In this document: piece after piece, positions 20,964 to 31,800 of the stretch | How positions within the stretch are numbered: the stretch's first letter is position 1 | Layout of the letters: every line of letters begins with the position of its first letter | Origin: JAICMB01 sp963802915 | GTDB lineage: Bacteria > Acidobacteriota > Terriglobia > Bryobacterales > Bryobacteraceae | Assembly (NCBI GenBank): GCA_963802915.1 | Contig: CAWDKQ010000009.1 | Location: 372,001-436,000, forward strand | Length of the DNA: 64,000 nucleotides | Reading direction: 5' to 3' | The notes under the pieces: model-generated | Told to the model about the DNA's origin: nothing | Databases searched by the model: none | What the model saw: only the letters and a program-made list of their open reading frames with translations | Program-made: the position numbers and the translations under genes

Positions 20964-21156
20964 AGTGCCTCCTGTTGTTCGCCGGCTACGGCGCTGAAGC
21001 GAGTACTCAGTGAATTCTAGCGCAATGCTTCGGAATCTGTGTCTCCATACAAGGATCCCGGAATAAGTTGGCCCCGGTTTTTTGGAACGCGCGCATACAG
21101 GGGTGAAGCCAGTTGAAAACAACCTGGCAATCCAAACCCAATCAAGGAGATCCACC

Positions 21157-21303
21157 ATGCTTAGCTTGTTCTTCTCGTTAATGATGTTCGCCCTGACGCC
21201 GGCAGCAGCCGCGGCCGCCCCGCCCACCAAGCCCACGCCCCCGCCTCCTCCGCCGAACCCTTGCTGGTGCCAGACCATTCCATTGAAGGACTGGGGCAAG
21301 TAA
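21157..21303 (+). CDS. Small exported proline-rich peptide (48 residues)
   Basis: ATG 21157 has a strong ribosome site (AAGGAG at 21144-21149). The product has a signal peptide (MLSLFFSLMMFALTPAAAAAA) and then a short mature part rich in Pro (PPTKPTPPPPPPNP) ending CWCQTIPLKDWGK, with a CxC pair. I do not recognise a family. It is transcribed divergently from the sigma/kinase pair, 193 bp away, so it may be a target of that sigma factor. Good translation signals support a real gene despite its size. Confidence 0.6.
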   Translation: MLSLFFSLMMFALTPAAAAAAPPTKPTPPPPPPNPCWCQTIPLKDWGK

Positions 21304-21328
21304 AGTACTACGATGCGCGAGCAGGATC

Positions 21329-21353
21329 TCCGCCGGCGGCCCTTGCCGGCGGA
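21329..21353 (+). terminator. Strong hairpin after the 48-residue peptide gene
   Basis: TCCGCCGGC (21329-21337) and GCCGGCGGA (21345-21353) are perfect 9-bp arms around a 7-nt loop, 25 bp after the stop. There is no T-run, so it may end transcription only with Rho, or may protect the 3' end. Confidence 0.4.
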
Positions 21354-21478
21354 ACCCAACCCCGCGCTTCATCACCCCCGCATCCGCCACCGCCACGACA
21401 GTCGTTCTACTGCGAACCCCGTAAGGTCAAAATGGATGAGCGAGCGCCCATCGGGAACGGTTGTCATGGTCGCTTCCA

Positions 21479-22490
21479 ATGAAGAACATCCAGTGGGCTC
21501 GGCTCTTGGCGTATGTTACCGGAATGGTAAATCGGCGCCTGCTGCTACAGAACGAGTACCTGGCCGCAGAAAACAGAATCTTGCGAGCGCACCTTCCACC
21601 CCGTCCGCGGCTCACCAATCCCGAACGGTCTACGCTAGCCGAAATCGGCAAACGGATTGGACGAAAAGCCCTGCGAGAGATCGCTTGCGTGGCCAAACCG
21701 GATACCATCCTCGCTTGGTATCGGAGACTGATAGCGCGGAAGTTCGATGGCTCGACGTTCCGCCAGTATCCATGTTCTGGTGCTGTCGGACCCGAGGTTT
21801 TTAATTTGGTTCTACGCCTGGGCCCGCGAGAATGCCAGTTGGGGATACGACCGCATTGCCGGTGCAATGGGCAACCTCGGCCACCACATCTCATGCCAAA
21901 CCGTCGGGAACATCCTCCGGAGATCTGGAATCGCGCCAGCTCCGAAGCGGTCCCAGAACACAACGTGGGCCGACTTCATTAGATCGCAATGGGCCGTGAT
22001 GGCTGGTATGGACTTCTTCACTGTGGAGGTGCTGAGTTGGCGCGGCCAGACACACCCGACGGAGTAGTGGATGCTGCAGATTGCTCGCAACGCCATGGAT
22101 GAAACCGACGGCTCTTTGCGCGGCCTTCGGTTCGCATTGCATGATCGTGATAGTAAGTTCAGTTCTTCGTTTCAGAACATCCTGATGAGCGGCGGCGAGA
22201 TGCCATTGCGGCTGCCCCCGAGAAGTCCGGATCTAAAGGCCTCCGCTGAGCGATGGGTGCGGTCGGTCAAAGCCGAGTGCCTATCGAAACTGATCTTGTT
22301 CGGCGAGAGTTCTTTGCGACGAGCCATAACCGAGTATCTGGACCACTATCACCACGAGCGCAACCACCAGGGGAAACGCAATCTTCTGCTATTTCCAATT
22401 CCTCCCCAACATCGAAATCGGGCGAGAGAGGCGCTACGCTGTCACGAGCGACTCCGTAGCCAGCTCAACTTTTACAGCATTGTTGCATGA
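21479..22490 (+). pseudogene. Degenerate DDE transposase (integrase-core type)
   Basis: From ATG 21479 (KNIQWARLLAYVTGMVNRRL) the N-terminal part is followed, after a frame change near 21740, by ARENASWGYDRIAGAMGNLG and TTWADFIRSQW...DFFTVEVL. Next come an in-frame deletion of about two dozen residues, a TAG at 22065-22067, and the rest of the catalytic core (LHDRDSKF, ASAERWVRSVKAECL) to 22490. The D, D and E positions of the rve core can be recognised. It is a dead insertion-sequence transposase. I could not identify matching terminal inverted repeats; the 10-mer AGGTCAAAAT occurs at both 21424 and 22534, but this may be chance. Confidence 0.8.
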
Positions 22491-22576
22491 TCATCTTGAC
22501 CATACACGGAAAACGGAAGCCAAACAGCGTCTCAGGTCAAAATATCGGCGAAGGGATCGAAAGGTCGGCGATCGTA

Positions 22577-22966
22577 TTATCTGTGGCCGCGGGGTGCTTC
22601 ATGGCCATGCGGATCGTGCATGGCCCGGCCGTGAAACTCGGCGCGTCGCTCCGCTGGACGTTCTCCACGCGCTGGGAACGAACCGTGGTAGCCCTTGCGA
22701 TAGTCGAGATGATGATCGACGTGTCCGTAGAAGTGCTCGGGCCCGTGGAACCAGGGTCCGGCACCGATGAACACACCGCCCGAGAACCACTCCGGACCAT
22801 AATAACCGTCCGGAGCACAGTTATAAGGAGGAACTTCGTAATATCCGTAAGGACAGATCGGTGGTTCGCCGATGCTAACCGAAACCTGCGCATGAGCAGG
22901 ACGACCGTTAGCCAAGACGAAGCCAATCCCAACAGCTAGGAAAAAGAAGTTTCTTAACGTACGCAT
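22577..22966 (-). CDS. Small exported Gly/His/Tyr-rich protein
   Basis: ATG 22966 follows GAGGAGACCGC. The product (129 residues) has a signal peptide (LRNFFFLAVGIGFVLANGRPAHA) and a mature part with CPYGYYEVPPYNCAPDGYYG, EWFSGGVFIGAGPWFHG and a His/Arg-rich tail. This matches a group of small exported acidobacterial and proteobacterial proteins of unknown role that I know only by sequence. The two Cys and the many His and Tyr suggest a disulfide and possible metal binding, but that is a guess. Its end lies 87 bp from the dead transposase. Confidence 0.75.
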   Translation of the reverse strand: MRTLRNFFFLAVGIGFVLANGRPAHAQVSVSIGEPPICPYGYYEVPPYNCAPDGYYGPEWFSGGVFIGAGPWFHGPEHFYGHVDHHLDYRKGYHGSFPARGERPAERRAEFHGRAMHDPHGHEAPRGHR

Positions 22967-23140
22967 GCGGTCTCCTCGTATGATGGGACGAGCGAACGGA
23001 ATTAATGTTTCAAGCTGCCAGTAACAATCCAGGTGGGCCACCACATGTGTTCAACCGTACTACCGAGACCTTGCAAAGACCGGTCTTTCATGAAACTTTT
23101 TCTCGGCCCGCGATTTGACTCCGCTCGCGCGGACATCGCG

Positions 23141-23887
23141 TCAGGGCCGATAAAGAATCACGATAGCGGAGACGTTATCGTTCGCGCCAGCTTTCTTTGA
23201 CGCGGCTATTAGTTCGGACACCGACTGAGCCGGATCTGTCGAGGCGAGGAGGATTTCCCCCATGTGATCTTCGCCCACGCAGCCATGGAGGCCGTCGCTA
23301 CAGACCAGCACACGATCCTCGTTCTGGAGCGCGCACTCCTTCAAATGCACATCGACGTCCTCATGAGATCCCGCCGCGGATGTCAAGACGCCGTGTAGCA
23401 TGGGCTTCAACCCAGGATCGGTCTGACCTCCGGCGGGTCCCAGAGTATCGTCGACGGTCAACTGCCGCAATTTTCCCTCCCGCACCAGATAGGCACGGCT
23501 GTCTCCTACGTTTGCCACCGCGATTGACGAATAGTCCGACAAAACCGCGGCGATCGTTGTCCCCATTCCTAGGAATTCGAGCGATTCTTCCGAGCGTAGC
23601 CAAACGTGGCGATTGGCCAGGCGCGACGCAGTCAGGAGACGGTTGGCGGCGACGGAAATTCGCACATCGAAACCAAAAGGCCAAGTCACGTCAAGCGGTT
23701 CCCGCGACGCTTCAATGTACCGGCGGATTACGTCGACGGCGAGCTCGGCTGCAATATGCCCGCGCCGGCGGCCGCCAATTCCGTCACAGACAACATATAG
23801 ATTCAACTCGTCGTCGGCTAAAATTCGATCCTGGTTCTCCGTACGGACGCAGCCCAAGTCCGATAGTCCGCTTGAAATCAAAGGCAT
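23141..23887 (-). CDS. PP2C-family protein serine/threonine phosphatase
   Basis: The 248-residue protein has the PPM/PP2C motifs in order: SDLGCVRTENQDR (metal Asp/Glu), LYVVCDGIGGRRRG (metal Asp), MGTTIAAVLSD, VANVGDSRAYLVR, VLVCSDGL and GANDNVSAIVI (last metal Asp). It is a cytoplasmic manganese-dependent phosphatase that reverses Ser/Thr kinase signalling. Two Ser/Thr kinases, at 17.8-20.4 and 25.8-31.9 kb, flank it and are the natural partners. It is a single-domain protein of normal length. Confidence 0.93.
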   Translation of the reverse strand: MPLISSGLSDLGCVRTENQDRILADDELNLYVVCDGIGGRRRGHIAAELAVDVIRRYIEASREPLDVTWPFGFDVRISVAANRLLTASRLANRHVWLRSEESLEFLGMGTTIAAVLSDYSSIAVANVGDSRAYLVREGKLRQLTVDDTLGPAGGQTDPGLKPMLHGVLTSAAGSHEDVDVHLKECALQNEDRVLVCSDGLHGCVGEDHMGEILLASTDPAQSVSELIAASKKAGANDNVSAIVILYRP

Positions 23888-24049
23888 CTTAAGATATGTG
23901 ATCCAGGAGCTTCAGGATACCTTAAAATGGTGGACTTCGCTCCTCGAGATCCTCGGTTGTCGGCTGAATCCGAGATAGCCGCAAAGGGCGACCGATACGG
24001 TGCCATCGCCACGCAACGGCAACTGAACGGAGTCAAACCCAAGCTCGTT

Positions 24050-25639
24050 TTACGGGAAGGTATAACCCAAGCCGTACAAAGGTACGAACCGGGCAGTCAG
24101 GCCGTTGTTGTCAAAGCGGACCAACGCGTTAAACATGAAAACCAGATTCCCGACGACGCGTACCTTATAGCCGAACGACCCGCTGTACTGACCGAAAGAT
24201 GTTTTCCCAGTCGGAACCAATCCTGTGACGGTTTCAATTGTCGGATCGCAAGCCGACGTCGCGGTTGTGGAACAGGGAGCCGCGCCCATCCCTTGACCCG
24301 TCTTGAGATTCTGAATTCCGTGGAACAGGCCGATCTGGTTCCCAAGAACGTCGAACACAACTGTGTTGTGATGCCCGAACGCGACTTCGGTTCCAACGGC
24401 CCAACTCAGCACATCCGGAAGATAGTCTTTGGTCTGGATGAAAGGCGCCGCGTAGTAATCGACGGGGCCAGCCGGCGTGTTTACGGATGCCTGGGTCGGC
24501 TGCGGCATGCCGCCCAAAATGCTTTTGCCGATGTATTGCCACCCCACGTCGGCGTGGGGTGAGAACACGATACCGTGAGCGAATTCCTTGCTGTAGAGCG
24601 ATCCGGCGATAAATGGTTTAAACGATGCCGCTCCAGCGCCGAGAAAGTTCTGCGCATCACCGGTCGGGAACCGGACGTCCGCGCCGATTGCCAACACTGC
24701 GCTGCGGCGATGGATCAGCGTGCCCTTCGCGCGAACCAGCAGATCTCCAAAACCCGTAGCGGTCTTGCTCGAACTACCGACATCGGAAAGCTGCAACTGT
24801 GGCGTACCAGGGTAGAAAGTTGTTGTACACCAACAGTTGGGATTTGCCAATCCACCGCCAACATAGGACTCGGCATTATAGCTATGAGCAGCGACCGCCG
24901 AATGCACCATGGGTAACCCCACGGACACGTCAAAACGATCCGTGACGCCATAGGTAATAAAGGCCAGGTCTTGAATCAGACGCACGTCGAAACCGAGATT
25001 GAGCGTGACGGGAGCCGTGGCAAGGTGTGCGCCTCCGAGAGTCAGATTGGTTGCGTCACCGCCAACATACAGGGTTCTTAGCGCGTTTAGAGACTGCCCA
25101 TTGAACGACGTGAAGTGCGAATCCTGGTGACTAACTCCGGCGTAAAGATGGTGCTTGCCTATAGTCTCAGCGCGCTCAGAAAAGATAGTTCCGAGGGTGC
25201 CGCTGGAAGGGAGATCCGCGCCTGTTGTCGGATCAGTCTTATAGATGAGACCGGATGCGGGCGAGGCCAACGGAATAATTGAGAGCGCGGTCGCGACGCT
25301 TTGGTTCAGAGCCGCCGAAACCGCCGCAATCGATAATGCCGCATTGTATTGGGTAGGAGTTGTGCTGGCGAAGAACTGGTTGCCTTGGTTGATAAATGGT
25401 TCGAGAGCGCCAAAAGTACCTGTAAAAACATTGGGCACGGAATTGGTCATCGTAAAGGATTGTCCGGTTGGAAGGCCGGTAGTGGCATTCAGAACCGGAA
25501 CGCTGGGACTGCTAACGGTTGAATACAACAGAACCTGAGAAACGGTCGGCGCGCCCTGCGATGGTTGTTGAGCGATTGCATAATCGCACGCGCAGGACGT
25601 TACAACCATAGACAAAACAAAAGCGGTGGATCTTGACAC
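24050..25639 (-). CDS. Exported outer-membrane barrel-like protein, function unknown
   Basis: The start is GTG 25639 with GGAGGG seven bases upstream. The 529-residue product has a signal peptide (about 1-23) and a Ser/Thr/Ala-rich N-terminal 150 residues. About 350 residues of alternating hydrophobic/polar strands follow (HHLYAGVSHQDSHF, VTLNLGFDVRLIQDLAFITY, YGVTDRFDVSVGLPMVHS, VLAIGADVRFPTGD), ending GLGYTFP. This resembles the 'transporter'/MetA-pathway family of outer-membrane proteins, whose members are rarely characterised. It lies between the phosphatase and the giant kinase and is transcribed the same way, 177 bp after the kinase. Confidence 0.72.
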   Translation of the reverse strand: MSRSTAFVLSMVVTSCACDYAIAQQPSQGAPTVSQVLLYSTVSSPSVPVLNATTGLPTGQSFTMTNSVPNVFTGTFGALEPFINQGNQFFASTTPTQYNAALSIAAVSAALNQSVATALSIIPLASPASGLIYKTDPTTGADLPSSGTLGTIFSERAETIGKHHLYAGVSHQDSHFTSFNGQSLNALRTLYVGGDATNLTLGGAHLATAPVTLNLGFDVRLIQDLAFITYGVTDRFDVSVGLPMVHSAVAAHSYNAESYVGGGLANPNCWCTTTFYPGTPQLQLSDVGSSSKTATGFGDLLVRAKGTLIHRRSAVLAIGADVRFPTGDAQNFLGAGAASFKPFIAGSLYSKEFAHGIVFSPHADVGWQYIGKSILGGMPQPTQASVNTPAGPVDYYAAPFIQTKDYLPDVLSWAVGTEVAFGHHNTVVFDVLGNQIGLFHGIQNLKTGQGMGAAPCSTTATSACDPTIETVTGLVPTGKTSFGQYSGSFGYKVRVVGNLVFMFNALVRFDNNGLTARFVPLYGLGYTFP

Positions 25640-25816
25640 TTTCTTCCCTCCAATTTGGACACGGCATTCCGCCGCGGAAAAAGGGTTATGTATCGCCTAT
25701 TCTGTTCGTACTTTCGTTGCCGGGACAGCGGCCCCTTCAGCCCTGCCACGCACCAGAAACATTGTCAGATCATACCGCATTAAACATTCAGAAGTCTTGT
25801 TGCTCGGCCGGTGCGG

Positions 25817-28800
25817 CTATTTCACTATTGAGACGCCGGCAATGATCCAACGAGAGCCAGCTTTTTGAAGGGTGACCCGCTCTGCATTGTTTTGTTGGCG
25901 ATTGGCGGATTTCGTGACCAATACGCATGGGACAGTCGCACTGTCGCCGTGAATTTCCGGTTCTCCGGTCGGATCGAGCGACATTTCGAATTGGCCGGTG
26001 CGCACGGCCGCGACGTACTGAGCGCCGATGTTGGGCCAGACGTCTTTGATTTCGCGAAGATTCTTGCGCTCGAAAGCCGTATTGAACTGCTGTAGAGCGG
26101 CCCGGATTAGCAGGGCCTGCGCGTGAAGATCCGGTTGGGCCGGTTCTTGGCCCGGACGCTGCAATTTCGAACGCTGTTCCGCCTCCTGCTTTTCTTTTTC
26201 GAGCCGGTCAATGGTGTTCTGTGCTTCGGCTTTATGCGCGCTCAGCGGATACTGCTCAATGAAGGCGCGGACTGAGGGCAGGCTGTTCTTATCGACGCCG
26301 TTCCAAGCCAGTTCCCCGAGGCGCAAGTTTGCCTCGCCGGCATGCGCGCTTTGGGGAAATTTATTCATGAAATCGCGTAAGGACGGACCATCGTCCTTGT
26401 TTGCGCGAGTCCAGGCAAGGTCTTCCATACGCGAGCGCGCCTCGGCGGCATGCGCTCCATTCGAATGCTGTTTCAGGTAACTTTCGAATGCCGCGGGGTC
26501 TGACGAGGTTCGAATTCGATTCCAATCGCGTGCCTCGATCTCCTCCAAACTGGGCTGAGGTGGAAGGACTTTATCGGGCGTTTTTACGACCGGAGGGGGA
26601 GCGATGGAGGTCCAATCGAGCGACACAGTGCGGCCCGGCTCGAACGCGACGGTTCGGCGCACCCGGATCGAGGCGCCATCCACGGCCACTTCGTCGGGGC
26701 CGGGCCGCACCTCCGCCTTGAATAACGGGGAACCATTCGTTTGACCGAGCAGTGTCGTGCCGGCACGCACCTCCAGCCCGGCGGGCGCGTCGCGCAGTTC
26801 CAAAACAGCGTTCTGAACCATGGTAAAAGTCAACTGCTTCGATCCGCCCGCAGGAATCCCGACGCGCTGCTCGGCCACATCCTGATATCCCTGTTTATGT
26901 ACTCGGACCTGGTACGTTTTCGCCTCGAGTTGAAGGGGAAGGGTGCCGTCGTCGCGGGTGCGGCCTTGAGGGCTCGAATCCACGAACACCAACACGTTTG
27001 GAACACCGGCGCGGACTGTCAGATTTCCCGTTTGTGCGGCTCCCGTTTTCACTTCGTGGTGAACGGGCTGCATTGTCAGGTCCAGCGTACGCGATGCGTT
27101 CGTTGGCCCCACCGTTAGCGTTTGGCGAACAGGATCATATCCGTTCAAATTGGCGATTACTGGATATTGGCCCACCGGCAATTCGAACTGGCATTGCGGC
27201 GTGATGCAGGAATGCTGTCCGACTTGTACGCTGGCGCCTAGGGGATCGGTGCGAATCTCGACCGTCGACATGACAACTGGAATTTTGGGCGGGACGCGGT
27301 GCGTCAGGACGAACATCGCGATTACGGCGGCTGCGATTGCGGCTCCGCCGGTAATCGCCGCTGTTTTCCAGGGAAAAGACTTCGCCGGTGTTGCGCTGGT
27401 TGCGGTGAGGGATTCGTTGGCTTCTGCCTGCTTTAGATTGGCGCTTTCGGCGAGAAGCGTTCGCTCTTCCTCGGCGCGTTGCTTCTTGAGGCGCTCTTCT
27501 TCTAGTTGCTTGAGTCGAACTGCTTCCGCGAGACGCGCCTGCTCTTCTTCGGCGCGTTGCTTCTTGAGGCGCTCTTCTTCCAGTTGCTTGAGTCGTGCTG
27601 CTTCCGCGAGACGTGCCTGCTCTTCTTCGGCGCGTTGCTTCTTGAGGCGCTCTTCTTCGAGCCGTTTTCGTCGTGCTGCTTCAGCGAGACGTGCCTGCTC
27701 TTCTTCGGCGCGTTGCTTCTTGAGGCGCTCCTCTTCCAGTTGCTTGAGTCGTGCTGCTTCCGCGAGGCGTGCCTGCTCTTCCTCAGCACGTTGCTTCTTG
27801 AGGCGCTCTTCTTCCAGTTGCTTGAGTCGCGCCGCTTCCGCGAGGCGTGCCTGCTCTTCTTCGGCGCGTTGCTGCTTGAGGCGCTCTTCTTCCAGTTGCT
27901 TTAGTCGTGCTGCTTCCGCGAGGTGTGCCTTTTCTTCCTCAGCACGTTGCTTCTTGAGGCGCTCTTCTTCCAGTTGCTTGAGTCGCGCTGCTTCCGCGAG
28001 GCGTGCCTGCTCTTCTTCGGCGCGTTGCTGCTTGAGGCGCTCTTCTTCCAGTTGCTTGAGTCGCGCTGCTTCCGCGAGGTGTGCCTGCTCTTCCTCAGCG
28101 CGTTGCTTCTTGAGGCGCTCTTCTTCAAGCTGCTTGAGTCGTGCTTCTTCCGCGAGGCGTGCCTGCTCTTCTTCGGCGCGTTGTTTCTTGAGGCGCTCTT
28201 CTTCCAGTTGCTTGAGTCGCGCTGCTTCCGCGAGGAGTGCCTTTTCTTCTTCGGCGCGTTGCTTCTTGAGACGCTCTTCTTCCAGTTGCTTGAGTCGTGC
28301 TGCTTCCGCGAGGCGTGCCTGCTCTTCTTCGGCGCGTTGCTGCTTGAGGCGCTCTTCTTCCAGTTGCTTTAGTCGACCTGCTTCCGCGAGACGTGCCTGC
28401 TCTTTTTCAGCGCGTTGTTTCTTGAGGCTCTCTTCTTCCAGTTGCTTGAGTCGCGCTGCTTCCGCGAGGTGTGCCTGCTCTTCCTCAGCGCGTTGCTTCT
28501 TGAGACGCTCTTCTTCAAGCTGCTTGAGTCGCGCTGCTTCCGCGAGGAGTGCCTTTTCTTCTTCGGCGCGTTGCTTCTTGAGACGCTCTTCTTCCAGTTG
28601 CCTCAGTCGCGCTGCTTCCGCGATACGAACTTGTTCTTCATCCGCGCGCTTTTTCTTGAGGCGCTCTTCTTCGACTTGCTTCTCGAGAGCCGCTGTGATC
28701 GATTCGCGAAGTGCCTGGACTCGCGGCTTGGCGCTGAGAGGTACACGAAGGGCTGACAGTTCCTTCTCGGCAGCTTCGAAATGTGCTGCGTTGTATTGGC

Positions 28801-31800
28801 GTTCCACCCTCGCCAATCCTTCAAGGAAAGCGGCGTGACTGGCGATTTCGGTGCGTAGTAACTCCCAGGAGTTCTCGCCTGGAAACTTCGAAACAGCGTC
28901 GGCGAGTTCCTGCCCAGCCTCGCGAGTGTTGTCGTGGTCCAAACGTTCACGGATACTCTGCACGAGTCTTGCGATCTCGCTGTCTCTCTGGGCCAGCGCC
29001 TTCTCGTAAGCCGATGCAATCCTAGCGCTGGCGGCTTCGGGAACCTGAATCTGCATCGTCCGCAACAGTGTGATCCCGCGGTCGAAGTCCCCATGGCCGA
29101 TGGCATTCTCCGCTTCCTCAATCTGGCGGGACAGCTTCCGCTCACGCACGTCCGAGAGCAGCCGCGAGGCACGATCATCGAGGTCCCCGCGATCAATAAG
29201 AATCTGTAAACGCCGCTCAGCTTCGTCCAGATCTCCACGGTTCCTATGTCGATCGGCCTCTGCCAGCGCCGATTCGAACGCCATCCGGCCCGCCACCAGA
29301 TCGCTTAATCGTTTCCAACGCGGGTCGTTGGCATGGACCGCTTGGGTCTCGGAAAGGTGGTGTGCCGCTCCGGGTACGTCGTTTGAAGCTAATCGTTGAC
29401 GAACCCGCGTCTCCAGTTCACGTAACTCGCCGTCCGTGCGGCCGCGCTCGACTTGCTCGGCCAGTGATTTGAACTCAGGTTCCTCCCCGCACTCGCGCCA
29501 AGCGGCGTCGATGGCATTCTCGGCGTTCTTCCAATTCTGCTCCGAAATTGCCGCCGTGATCCGCCGCCGGTGTTGCGCCACCAGCGCGCGGCGCTCACTC
29601 GCGATTCGCTCCCGAAGCGCCGAAGCAGCTTTGATCAGAGCCGCGTTTGCGGGATAGCTCCGAAGGGCTTCCTCCAAAGCGTTTATCGCGCGATCCGGAT
29701 ACCCGAGTTCCGCGGCGGCCCGGGAGGTTTGCAATGCGACTTCCACGGCTTTTGTTTCACTTTGCCGGGCCGCGGAAACCCGCGCTAATGCGAGCAGGGC
29801 GCGAACATCGTTTTCGTTTTCGTATTCGACAGCCGCTTCCATGCGGCTAATGGCAGCTTCGTAGTCGGCCGCCTTGAGCGACGAGCGAACATTCTTCAGC
29901 AGCTCCTCGAGACCAAGTTGGCGCTCAATCTCGCGTGCCTGCTTTTCGATGGCTTGCTCTTCGCCGAGCCGCCGCCGGGCCACCGCAATCGCTTCCAGCG
30001 CGGATTGCAATTTGCCTTCCGCCCGCAGTACACCGATCCGGTTCAGGACCGCATCCAACTCGTATGCGCGGAGTTGGGCGGCGACGGAATCCCGCAAGCG
30101 CAGAAGACTTTCTTCCTCAGGGAAACGGCGCACTGCTTCCTGCGCCGCCCCGAACGCTTCGCGGAATAAACGGTTCGAGGCCAGGTACTCCACCTGTTGT
30201 ACACATCCGGCAATCTCGTCGGCGCGTGTCTGCGCTTCGAATTGCGCCCGCAGAACTGAGATTATTTCGAATGCTCCGGTCTCGGACGCGAACTGGTTCG
30301 ATACGAAGTTCAGCAAATGGCCGGCTTTGGCCATGTCGCGCGCTCGGAGCGCTTCGCGCGCGCTGGCAATGGCGATATTAAACTGCTCCGAGCGCCGCTG
30401 CCTTTCCGCTTCCGCCTTTTCGCGATCGATGCGTGCCCGAATTTCGGAAACGCGCGGCGCGACGCGTGAATCCGCTTCGATCCTGTCGAGCACCGCATGC
30501 GCGTCTTCGTATTGCTTTTTGGCGAGAAGATCCAACGCGGCGTCGATCACCTTCTGGGACGCGTCGCTCGCGCGCCGGATCTCGGCGTCGATGCGGCCCA
30601 ACAGGCTTTTGGCATCGCTATGCTCCGGATCGTGCTTCAACGCGAGTTGGAGACGTTGGATGGCCGTGTCGAGGTGTTTATTCTGCTGGTCGCGGCGAGC
30701 TTCGGCTACCAATCTGTTCGCCTTCGTGAATGCTTCCAGGCGAGCGTTCGCGGCAGACAAACGCGCCTGGACTTCGGGATGCGTTTTATTCAGCCGCACG
30801 GCGTTTTCGAAAGTTTCCACGGCTTCGGAAAACTGCCGGTCCCGCATCTGCGAATCGCCTTTCGCAAGCAGCTCGGCTATGCGGCCGGCGATCGTGCGTT
30901 CACGCACCTGATCTCGGATTCTCGTGCGCTGCTGGCGCGCATCTCGATTGCTAGGATCGAGCTCCAGCACCTCCAAAAGTCTTCTCTCCGCCGTTTCAAT
31001 ATTGCCGCTCTTGAGGAGGGGTTCGACTTCGGACAAAATTACCGACGCCTGCTCCTGCTTCATTTCAACCAGGATGCCTTCGCTATCGAGGAGCAGTTCG
31101 TCGAAAGTTTGATAGCGAACTTCGCGATCTTTGGCGATGGCTCGATGAACAAGCAGCTCTAATGCCTCCGGGCAGTCCGGCGCCAGCTGGCAGAGTGGTT
31201 CCGGCTCGTCGGCTTTGATCTTGCGGATGATCGCGTATACTTCGGAACTCGACAGGAAGGGATGTTTTCCCGTCAGCAACTCATAAAACACGTCACCATA
31301 AGAAAAGATGTCGGTCTGCTTGTCGGCGCCACCGCCCGGATCGAATTGCTCGGGCGCCATATACGGAATCGTTCCAATAATGAATCCTTCACGCGTCACC
31401 GCCGTGTTCCGGCTTTGAACTCGGGCGACGCCGAAGTCCATGATTTTCACACCGCCGTCGGGGAGCAGCATGATATTGCTGGGCTTGACGTCGCGGTGCA
31501 CAACGCCTTTCGAATGCGCAAAGGCAAGACCCTCGGCCACCTGCACCATAATGCGGACCTTCTCGAGAACCGTGAGACTGACTTTCGACTTGATGACGTG
31601 TTCGAGAGTCTGTCCCTGCAGCAGCTCCATCACCAGGTATGGCGCGCCCGACTGCTCGCCGCACTCGTATACCGTGACGATGTTTTTGTGACCGAGATTG
31701 CCGGTAGTGCCGACCTCCACTTGAAATCTCCGCACGAGTTCCGGATCGCCTTCGGTGAGAACCTTAATGGCGACGGGCCGCTTGACGTCAGGATCAAATG

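Noticed and set aside
22481..22497. 17-bp identity TGTTGCATGATCATCTT with 55786-55802
   Set aside because: One copy is the end of the transposase coding sequence, the other the reductase/SnoaL junction. About one such match by chance in several windows of this size is expected, and the flanks do not agree.
27440..28609. Regular repeats that could be taken for a CRISPR array
   Set aside because: The repeats abut without spacers, are 78 bp long and keep the reading frame; no cas genes are present.
27150..28838. A 562-codon open frame on the + strand rich in Ser, Cys, Arg and Ala
   Set aside because: It is the antisense of the giant kinase's 78-bp repeats. One stop-free repeat unit makes the whole array stop-free; the composition is not protein-like and the sense frame has clear domains on both sides.
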